Below, one piece after another: positions 8,120 through 12,864 of a DNA stretch of 12,864 bases. The first letter of the stretch is position 1. Each line of letters starts with the position of its first letter. The notes under the pieces are model-generated. The model was not told the DNA's origin. It saw nothing but the letters and a program-made list of their open reading frames with translations, and searched no databases. The stretch is from JANQUM01 sp047630355 (GTDB lineage Bacteria > Bacteroidota > Bacteroidia > Cytophagales > Spirosomataceae): assembly GCA_047630355.1 (NCBI GenBank), contig JBLHXN010000103.1, positions 1 through 12,864 of the forward strand. Reading direction: 5' to 3'. Both the position numbers and the translations under genes were made by a program.

Positions 8120-9691
8120 ATGGCAATTGAAATGAAAGTCCCGTCTGTGGGGGAATCAGTAACGGAAGTTACTATCGCTACTTGGGTAAAAAAAGACGGC
8201 GATACCGTCAAAATGGACGAAATTATATGTGAACTCGAGTCAGATAAAGCTACGTTTGAGTTGCCTTCCGAAGCCTCTGGTACGTTGAGAATCGTAGCCA
8301 GCGAAGGCGAAACGCTTGAGATTGGAGCGTTGATTTGTAAAATTGAAGAAGGCGAGTCCAAAACGGAAGAAAAAGTAGAGAAGCCGAAGGAGTCATCTCC
8401 CGAAAAAAGCAACGAGAAGAAAGAAGAGCCTACTCCAAGCCCCAGTGGTGAAGTGGAGAACGTTTTAATTCCGTCGGTTGGAGAATCAATCACTGAAGTG
8501 ACTATTTCGCAATGGATGAAAAAGACGGGTGATACTGTCAAAATGGACGAGATTATCTGTGAATTAGAATCAGATAAAGCCACTTTCGAGCTGCCTTCGC
8601 CCAAAGCCGGCGTGCTTACAATCCTTGAAGAAGACGGAGCTGTTGTTGAAATAAATGCTACGATTGCTACCATAGAAGTTGGAGCATCGTCAAATAGCGA
8701 AACTAAGAAGGAAACTTCTAAATCATCGGAAGAACCTGCTGTTAAACCAGCAAATGATTCAGATAGTTATGCGGCGAATCATCCGTCTCCGGCAGCGGCT
8801 AAAATATTGCAGGAAAAAGGAATTGACCCCAGAAACGTTAACGGAACGGGTGTAGATGGCAGAATCACGAAAGAAGATGCCCAAAATGCTACTCGTGTTT
8901 CAGATATTAACGTTAATCCAGGACAACCTGAGAAGCCTAAGTCTGACACAAAACCTACTTCAGGAAGCACAAATCTGACTAATACTGACGAAAGAGGAAG
9001 CCGTCGGGAGAAAATGTCTGGTCTTCGGAAAACAATTGCCCGACGATTAGTAGCCGTGAAAAACGAAACGGCAATGCTTACCACGTTTAACGAGGTGGAC
9101 ATGAAACCTATCATGGACATTCGCAAGGCATACAAAGAGAAATTCAAAGAAACGCATGGCGTTGGCTTAGGATTCATGTCATTCTTTACGAAAGCTTGTG
9201 CTATTGCCTTGCAAGAGTTCCCGACTATCAATTCTTATATCGACGGTGATGAAATCATTTTCAACGACTTTGTAGATATTTCCATTGCCGTTTCTGCTCC
9301 GAAAGGATTAGTTGTTCCGGTAATTAGGGATGCTCAAAAACTTGATTTTGCTGGCATCGAAAGTGAAGTAATTCGCTTGGCAACCAAAGCCCGCGATAAT
9401 AAATTGACTATTCCGGAAATGACGGGAGGAACGTTTACAATAACTAACGGTGGTATCTTCGGCTCTATGTTGAGTACGCCAATTATAAACGCCCCGCAAT
9501 CGGCTATTTTAGGAATGCACAATATTGTTGAGCGTCCGGTAGCGATTAACGGTCAGGTTGAAATTCGTCCGATCATGTACGTGGCGTTATCTTACGATCA
9601 CCGCACCATCGACGGTAAGCAATCGGTTAGTTTCTTAGTACGCTTAAAACAACTGCTAGAAGATCCAATGCGGATGTTATTGAGCGTGTAA
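8120..9691 (+). CDS. sucB: Dihydrolipoyllysine-residue succinyltransferase (E2 of 2-oxoglutarate dehydrogenase), two lipoyl domains
   Basis: This 523-residue protein transfers the succinyl group from lipoyl-lysine to CoA and forms the core of the complex. Domains in order: lipoyl domain 1 (about 2-78, K43 in ESDKATFE), an acidic Glu/Lys/Pro/Ser linker (79-111), lipoyl domain 2 (about 112-188, K153 in the same motif), a Ser/Glu-rich linker, the peripheral subunit-binding domain (about 220-256, HPSPAAAKILQEKGID...GVDGRITKEDA), a linker, and the catalytic domain (about 296-523). The catalytic motif is SYDHRTIDGKQ with H494 and D498. LTTFNEVDM, GFMSFF and TPIINAPQSAILGMH match succinyltransferases rather than acetyltransferases, and the neighbouring E1 agrees. 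The well-known single-lipoyl proteins, as in E. coli, are about 400 residues, so the extra length comes from the duplicated lipoyl domain. The lpdA gene follows after 49 bases. Confidence 0.97.
   Translation: MAIEMKVPSVGESVTEVTIATWVKKDGDTVKMDEIICELESDKATFELPSEASGTLRIVASEGETLEIGALICKIEEGESKTEEKVEKPKESSPEKSNEKKEEPTPSPSGEVENVLIPSVGESITEVTISQWMKKTGDTVKMDEIICELESDKATFELPSPKAGVLTILEEDGAVVEINATIATIEVGASSNSETKKETSKSSEEPAVKPANDSDSYAANHPSPAAAKILQEKGIDPRNVNGTGVDGRITKEDAQNATRVSDINVNPGQPEKPKSDTKPTSGSTNLTNTDERGSRREKMSGLRKTIARRLVAVKNETAMLTTFNEVDMKPIMDIRKAYKEKFKETHGVGLGFMSFFTKACAIALQEFPTINSYIDGDEIIFNDFVDISIAVSAPKGLVVPVIRDAQKLDFAGIESEVIRLATKARDNKLTIPEMTGGTFTITNGGIFGSMLSTPIINAPQSAILGMHNIVERPVAINGQVEIRPIMYVALSYDHRTIDGKQSVSFLVRLKQLLEDPMRMLLSV
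8132..8680 (+). repeat. Tandem duplication of the lipoyl-domain coding region within sucB
   Basis: Two copies (about 8132-8350 and 8462-8680) are offset by exactly 330 bases, 110 codons. Residues 27-50 and 137-160 are identical over all 24 positions, while the DNA differs at many third positions (for example GAACTCGAG versus GAATTAGAA). This points to either an old duplication under strong protein selection or homogenisation by conversion followed by silent drift. Outside the core the copies diverge (EASGTLRIVASEGE versus PKAGVLTILEEDGA). Confidence 0.9.
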
Positions 9692-9740
9692 ATTCAATTG
9701 ATTTTTTAAAGCCAACGGCTAAAAGCCAAACGATACTAAT

Positions 9741-11147
9741 ATGAAATACGATGTTATAGTTATCGGATCTGGTCCTGGCGGCTACGTAGCCGCCATCCGA
9801 GCGTCCCAATTGGGGATGAAGACGGCCATTATAGAGAAGTACAATGAATTAGGCGGAACGTGTTTGAACGTAGGCTGTATTCCGTCAAAAGCTTTGTTGG
9901 ATTCGTCTGAGCATTTTCACAATGCCGCTCACCGCTTTGCCGAACACGGAATTGATATTGACACACTTAAAGTCAATATGCCACAAATGATTCAGCGTAA
10001 AAGCAAAGTCGTTGACCGAATGAATAAGGGAGTTTCTTTTTTGATGAAAAAGAACAAAATTGACGTGTTCAACGGTTTTGGCTCATTTGTGAACAAAACT
10101 ACGGTAAAGATTGCCAAAGAGGACGGTTCGGAAGAGCAGATTGAGGGCGATAAAATAATTATCGCAACGGGTTCAAAGCCAACGATTTTGCCGTTTATGA
10201 ACTACGATAAAAAGCGGGTATTAACTTCTACTGAAGCCCTAAACCTGATTGAAGTTCCGAAATCAATGATTGTCATTGGAGCGGGTGTTATTGGAGCCGA
10301 GCTCGGTTCGGTTTACGCTCGTTTGGGAACAGATGTAACGTTCGTCGAGTTTGCCGAAAGCATGATTCCTACAATGGATAGCTCGATGGGTAAAGAATTA
10401 CTTCGTACGCTAAAAAAGAATTTAAAGGTAAAAGCGAATTTTAGTACTAAAGTTACTAAAGTTGAAAACAAAGGTAAAGAGGTCGAAGTAACCGCCGAAG
10501 GTAAAAAAGGCGAAACCGTTACTTTTACTGCTGAATATTGCTTGTTATCCATCGGTCGCCGACCGTATACGGATAAACTTAACCTAGAAGCTGCCGGACT
10601 CAAAACCGACGACCGTGGTAGAATTTCGGTGGACGAACATACGTTACAAACCGAAGTGTCAAATATTTACGCCATTGGTGACGTAATTCGTGGAGCAATG
10701 CTTGCTCACAAAGCGGAGGAAGAAGGCGTATTAGTAGCTGAGATAATTGCTGGAGAAAAACCACACATAAACTATAACCTGATTCCGGGCGTGGTTTATA
10801 CATGGCCGGAAGTAGCGTCTGTTGGTCAGACCGAAGAGCAATTGAAGTCTGCCGGAGTAGCGTATAAAATGGGCTCTTTCCCGTTCAAAGCTTTAGGCCG
10901 TGCCGCTGCAAGTGGTGACGATGATGGTTTGGTGAAAATCTTAGCTGATAAAACTACCGACGAAATATTGGGCGTTCATATAATCGGAGCGAGAGCCGCC
11001 GATATGATTGCCGAAGCCGTTACCGCGATGGAATTCCGGGCGAGTGCCGAAGACATTGCAAGAACCTCGCACGCTCACCCAACTTATATGGAAGCAGTGA
11101 AAGAAGCCGCTCTTGCCGCAACGGGCAACCGTTCGATTCATTCATAA
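9741..11147 (+). CDS. lpdA: Dihydrolipoyl dehydrogenase (E3), FAD-dependent
   Basis: This 468-residue flavoprotein re-oxidises dihydrolipoyl groups on E2 with NAD+. The N-terminal FAD-binding motif is VIGSGPGGYVAA (residues 7-18). The redox-active disulfide is C41/C46 in GGTCLNVGCIPSK. The NAD-binding Rossmann motif is IGAGVIGAELG with G180, G182 and G185. The second FAD contact is IYAIGDVIRGAMLAHKAEEEG. The C-terminal dimer-interface motif is SHAHPTYMEAVKEAAL, giving the catalytic pair H446 and E451. Length and motifs are normal, and no residue is missing. It is the third gene of the sucA-sucB-lpdA cluster and ends at a strong terminator, so it is probably the last gene of that transcript. 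Being dedicated by position, it may serve this complex first, but E3 is often shared with pyruvate dehydrogenase and glycine cleavage enzymes. Confidence 0.98.
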   Translation: MKYDVIVIGSGPGGYVAAIRASQLGMKTAIIEKYNELGGTCLNVGCIPSKALLDSSEHFHNAAHRFAEHGIDIDTLKVNMPQMIQRKSKVVDRMNKGVSFLMKKNKIDVFNGFGSFVNKTTVKIAKEDGSEEQIEGDKIIIATGSKPTILPFMNYDKKRVLTSTEALNLIEVPKSMIVIGAGVIGAELGSVYARLGTDVTFVEFAESMIPTMDSSMGKELLRTLKKNLKVKANFSTKVTKVENKGKEVEVTAEGKKGETVTFTAEYCLLSIGRRPYTDKLNLEAAGLKTDDRGRISVDEHTLQTEVSNIYAIGDVIRGAMLAHKAEEEGVLVAEIIAGEKPHINYNLIPGVVYTWPEVASVGQTEEQLKSAGVAYKMGSFPFKALGRAAASGDDDGLVKILADKTTDEILGVHIIGARAADMIAEAVTAMEFRASAEDIARTSHAHPTYMEAVKEAALAATGNRSIHS

Positions 11148-11165
11148 AAAATTAGACAAATAGTG

Positions 11166-11197
11166 AAAGCCCGATGCTGTAAAGCGTCGGGCTTTTT
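11166..11197 (+). terminator. Rho-independent terminator at the end of the 2-oxoglutarate dehydrogenase cluster
   Basis: A 13-bp stem (11166-11178 with 11183-11195, one T-G pair, loop GTAA) of type AAAGCCCGA...TCGGGCTTT ends in a T5 run. It begins 18 bases after the lpdA stop codon. The IS remnant starts only 10 bases downstream. Confidence 0.92.
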
Positions 11198-11207
11198 GTT
11201 ATTAAGA

Positions 11208-11231
11208 TGTATCTTCCTGAAATAGCGTTAC
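11208..11231 (+). repeat. Left terminal inverted repeat of the IS remnant
   Basis: The 24 bases from TGTATC to AGCGTTAC match the reverse complement of 12030-12053 at 19 of 24 positions, with a perfect inner 12-base block AAATAGCGTTAC. The mismatches are at positions 4, 6, 7, 9 and 12. Confidence 0.85.
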
Positions 11232-11246
11232 ACAAACAGTACCGTT

Positions 11247-11681
11247 ATGAGAGAAATAATTGAGCACAAGTATGTTAAGCGGACGCAGCGGGATTATAGT
11301 CATGCTTTTAAATTGAGCGTTGTCGCAGAGGTCGAACGTGGTGATTTGGGCATAAAAGCCGCCGCTTGTAAATATGATATATAGTCCCACTCGACGGTGA
11401 CTAGCTAGTTAAGGAAATAGGATAATTTTGACTGGGTCAATAAATTGACAGAGAAAATGCCAAAATCAAAAGATCAACAACTCCTTGAATTGGAGCAAAA
11501 AGTGCTATTGCTCGAAAAGCAGAAAAACGAGCTGGTAAAGAAGGCGGATATAGCCGACAAGAAGGTCATTTTCTTTGACATGATGATTGATATTGCCGAA
11601 GAGGAGTTCAGGATTCCTATCAGAAAAAAGAACTTACCCGAACAATCGACCGCTACAAAAGCCAACAACAAGAAAGTCTGA
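11247..11681 (+). pseudogene. IS3-family orfA remnant with three in-frame amber stops
   Basis: From the ATG at 11247 one reading frame stays in register to the TGA at 11679-11681 but is cut by TAG codons at 11382-11384, 11406-11408 and 11418-11420. The first part (KRTQRDYSHAFKLSVVAEVE, then GIKAAACKYDI) is the helix-turn-helix of IS3-type OrfA. Past the first stop, the frame still reads SHSTVTS, LRK and DNFDWVNK, as expected for the second helix. A coiled-coil segment follows (ELEQKVLLLEKQKNELVKKA), the usual OrfA leucine zipper, and then an end of type EEFRIPIRKKNLPEQS. The stops probably replace Gln, Trp and Tyr/His. With no frameshift and good protein pattern elsewhere, the gene looks recently silenced compared with orfB. 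A re-start at ATG 11445-11459 could give only the zipper part. Confidence 0.85.
11624..11630 (+). promoter_or_regulatory. A6G slippery heptamer for programmed -1 frameshifting between orfA and orfB
   Basis: AAAAAAG lies near the end of orfA and is phased as A-AAA-AAG in the orfA frame, the standard IS3-family -1 slip site that yields the OrfAB fusion transposase. After a -1 slip the frame continues as a short orfB-like segment (RYKSQQQESLTAACNIA) to a TAA at 11723. The site is a relic here, because orfA is stopped upstream and orfB is deleted. Confidence 0.6.
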
Positions 11682-12009
11682 CGGCGGCCTGCAATATTGC
11701 AGCGATGATTATCAACAAACTTTAAACAAAAATACCGTAAGATGCAGTATGACAGAAAGCTATGACTCCTATGCCAACGCAGTGGCAGAAAACGGGGTGC
11801 TGAAACAAGAGTTCATAGATCTAAGTAACCAAATGAACATTAAGACAATGCAAGATCTGGTAAGTAATAGTGTCAAAATGTACAATGAAATAAGACCACA
11901 CTACTCATGCTTTATGGAAACCTCTGATAAAATGCATTTGCAGAGAAAAATCAGGACCTATAAAAATAAGAATCCAGTCAACAAGTGTCAACTGGATTCC
12001 ATAAATTAG
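11630..12009 (+). pseudogene. IS3-family orfB (DDE transposase) remnant, central region deleted
   Basis: Two pieces of an OrfB transposase are fused out of frame. The 5' piece, in the -1 frame relative to orfA (11630 to about 11701), reads like the N-terminus of OrfB. The 3' piece, in the third frame (about 11680-12009), reads SDGGLQYCSDDYQ, then CSMTESYDSYANAVAE, then KMYNEIRPHYSC and a basic end RTYKNKNPVNK. In an intact DDE protein these are the second aspartate (HSDRG-QY), the glutamate (NAVAE, here 11788-11790) and the usual NxxRPHxS motif. The first aspartate and everything between it and the N-terminal part are missing, and the HSDRG box has become KSDGG. Two residues also seem lost after NAVAE, where ERVNG-like sequence is usual. 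The product could not be an active transposase. Confidence 0.85.
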
Positions 12010-12029
12010 GTTTTTAAACCTAAAAAAAC

Positions 12030-12053
12030 GTAACGCTATTTTAGAACAAGACA
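12030..12053 (-). repeat. Right terminal inverted repeat of the IS remnant
   Basis: Read on the minus strand, this is TGTCTTGTTCTA followed by AAATAGCGTTAC, matching the left repeat at 19 of 24 positions. The last base of the element would be A12053. An AT-rich dyad (TAGGTTT-TT-AAACCTA, 12007-12022) lies just inside and overlaps the orfB stop codon. Confidence 0.85.
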
Positions 12054-12157
12054 GTTTGTTCAAACTTATATAAAATCTGCTGATAGAAATTTAAAACAAC
12101 GCGTTATCGAAACTTTTGAATTTACCAATGCGTTCTAAGCATAAACAAAGATAAATC

Positions 12158-12484
12158 ATGCTAAAAGTATCAGAAACAGCGAAGAATAAAATAATAGAAC
12201 TTAAAACAGTAGAGGGAAAGACTGAAAAAGACGGAATCCGTGTTTCGGTAGAAGGAGGCGGCTGTTCGGGGTTAATGTATGATCTGCAATTTGACACAAC
12301 CGAACGTGACGGCGACCAAATCTTTGAAGATAACGGTGTAAAGGTCTTTGTTGATAAGAAGAGTTTACTTTACCTTTTAGGAACCGAATTAGATTTCTCC
12401 GATGGCTTGAACGGAAAAGGTTTTCAATTCGTAAACCCCAATGCTTCTCGGACATGCGGTTGCGGTGAAAGTTTTGCCGTGTAA
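12158..12484 (+). CDS. A-type iron-sulfur cluster assembly/carrier protein (IscA/SufA/ErpA family)
   Basis: This 108-residue HesB/IscA-type protein is a cytoplasmic scaffold or carrier that passes Fe-S clusters to target enzymes. The three conserved cysteines are present: C36 in GGGCSGLMYDL, and C100 and C102 in the terminal SRTCGCGESF. The middle has the usual IFEDNGVKVFVDKKSLLYLLG and GFQFVNPNA segments. Length is typical for the family. The sequence does not separate IscA, SufA and ErpA subtypes, so no symbol is given. It begins 104 bases after the right end of the IS remnant; the gap is AT-rich and I see no clear promoter in it. The PspC-domain gene follows after 94 bases on the same strand. 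No isc or suf partner gene is visible in this window. Confidence 0.95.
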   Translation: MLKVSETAKNKIIELKTVEGKTEKDGIRVSVEGGGCSGLMYDLQFDTTERDGDQIFEDNGVKVFVDKKSLLYLLGTELDFSDGLNGKGFQFVNPNASRTCGCGESFAV

Positions 12485-12578
12485 TATTTGAATAATGTTA
12501 GTTCGAGCTTACTGGGTTGTTGGAATAAGTTAAAATACTCCTAAACCTCAATATACTAACAAACTAACTACTAATAGT

Positions 12579-12785
12579 ATGAGATCCAATAAGAAATTAC
12601 GTAGAACTACCGGAAGTGAGAAAATGCTCTTTGGTGTATGCGGCGGCGTAGCTAAGTTTTTAGGTTTGGATATAATGCTCGTCCGTATTTTATGGTCAGT
12701 GGCGTTTTTTTTCGCTGGAGCAGGCTTATTGTTCTACATTATCCTTGCCATTATAATGCCGAAAGAAAACACGCTCATTTCTTAG
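12579..12785 (+). CDS. Small PspC-domain inner-membrane protein
   Basis: This 68-residue protein is almost entirely one PspC domain. After a basic N-terminus (RSNKKLRRTTGSEKM) comes the family core LFGVCGGVAKFLGLD, then VRILW and one hydrophobic segment (about residues 36-60) ending in the typical PKE. PspC proteins in enterobacteria take part in the phage-shock membrane-stress response, but single small PspC-domain proteins are common in Bacteroidota and their exact role is not established. No pspA/pspB-like gene is seen nearby. The gene ends with TAG, the only complete host gene here to do so, and its last bases may overlap a convergent minus-strand gene. Confidence 0.9.
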   Translation: MRSNKKLRRTTGSEKMLFGVCGGVAKFLGLDIMLVRILWSVAFFFAGAGLLFYIILAIIMPKENTLIS

Positions 12786-12864
12786 TCTGAGAAGAAAAAG
12801 TGCTTTCGAAAATTTTGTCTGCGTTTGCGGTTTCGAAGCCGTCCCGGCGATGCTCGCGGGTAAT
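12775..12864 (-). CDS. Possible 3' end of a convergent gene, partial at the window edge
   Basis: On the minus strand a frame is open from the window end (12864) to a TGA at 12775-12777, giving 29 residues (starting ITREHRRDGFETANADKIFE). The composition is protein-like, and the matching plus strand has no convincing start before 12850. It would overlap the PspC gene by 11 bases tail to tail, which is acceptable for convergent genes. I do not recognise a family, and the piece is too short to exclude chance. The stretch also contains short dyads (for example 12828-12841, CGGTTTCGAAGCCG), so it might instead be intergenic. Confidence 0.3.
   Translation of the reverse strand: MTREHRRDGFETANADKIFESTFSSQTKK

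Larger units (their letters stand above)
11208..12053 (+). mobile_element. Decayed IS3-family insertion sequence, internally deleted
   Basis: The element spans 846 bases, bounded by imperfect 24-bp inverted repeats beginning 5'-TGT and ending ACA-3'. Intact IS3-family elements are usually about 1.2-1.5 kb, and the shortfall fits the missing centre of orfB. It holds an orfA remnant with a helix-turn-helix and leucine-zipper-like region, a frameshift heptamer, and the 5' and 3' ends of an orfB DDE integrase-type transposase. The flanking bases (AAGA on the left, GTTT on the right) do not form a target duplication, which suggests an old insertion or later rearrangement at one end. The element sits between the lpdA terminator and the iron-sulfur assembly gene. 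It cannot move by itself, but its ends might still be recognised by a related transposase elsewhere in the genome. Confidence 0.88.

Noticed and set aside
8077..8673. Minus-strand open frame of 198 codons opposite the lipoyl domains
   Set aside because: It is a Ser/Thr-rich mirror of the sucB coding strand, with repeats copied from the lipoyl duplication. It is a shadow, not a gene.
8779..9231. Minus-strand open frame of 150 codons opposite the E2 catalytic domain
   Set aside because: It lies wholly inside a strongly supported gene and shows no family pattern of its own.
11382..11420. TAG read as an amino acid by recoding
   Set aside because: The PspC gene and the orfB remnant both end in TAG and no readthrough signal is visible. 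Ordinary decay is simpler, though the cluster is kept as a finding.
11587..12009. A stand-alone 140-residue gene starting at ATG 11587
   Set aside because: The first part (to about 11676) is an out-of-frame reading of orfA. Only the later part is transposase-like, so it belongs to the orfB pseudogene.
12048..12051. AAGA as a target-site duplication matching AAGA at 11204-11207
   Set aside because: Using it would place the right end at 12047 and make the inverted repeats unequal by six bases. The TGT/ACA ends are symmetric around the perfect 12-base core.
1..12864. CRISPR arrays, tRNA or rRNA genes, riboswitches
   Set aside because: No regularly spaced repeats, cloverleaf-like segments or rRNA-like stretches were seen in the intergenic parts, which are all short apart from the IS remnant.

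Overview
The window looks like chromosomal DNA from a member of the Bacteroidota, probably a Cytophagia/Flavobacteriia-type marine or soil organism, although I cannot fix the order from this piece. The evidence is a type B C-terminal secretion domain of the type IX secretion system (T9SS), two PorP/SprF-family outer-membrane proteins, a PorE-like TPR/propeller/OmpA protein, an IS3-family element with Bacteroidota-like protein sequence, and mostly Shine-Dalgarno-poor starts. All complete genes lie on the + strand.

Layout. (1) 1-5108 is a T9SS-related block. It holds the C-terminal end of a secreted, surface-exported protein with a type B sorting domain, a strong hairpin terminator, a PorP/SprF protein, a large PorE-like periplasmic/outer-membrane scaffold protein, another terminator, and a second, more divergent PorP/SprF paralogue. 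This matches the known association of type B cargo proteins with dedicated PorP/SprF partners and an OmpA-type peptidoglycan anchor. (2) 5228-11147 is a complete 2-oxoglutarate dehydrogenase complex cluster: E1 (sucA), E2 (sucB, with two lipoyl domains sharing an identical 24-residue core) and E3 (lpdA). A hairpin terminator follows. Together the three genes convert 2-oxoglutarate to succinyl-CoA in the TCA cycle. (3) 11208-12053 is a decayed, internally deleted IS3-family insertion sequence. It has recognisable terminal inverted repeats, an orfA with three in-frame amber stops, a correctly phased A6G frameshift heptamer, and an orfB lacking the middle of its catalytic domain. (4) 12158-12785 holds two small genes, an A-type iron-sulfur assembly protein and a PspC-domain membrane protein. 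At the right edge there is a possible 3' end of a convergent minus-strand gene.

Most of the window is ordinary core metabolism. The points most worth a second look are the apparent microhomology deletion junction inside the IS remnant (one stretch of DNA reading as two different transposase segments in two frames), the cargo-PorP-PorE-PorP arrangement, the lipoyl-domain duplication, and the unusual Gly/Ser-rich insertion in the PorE-like protein. I found no CRISPR array, tRNA, rRNA, or clear defence or biosynthetic system.
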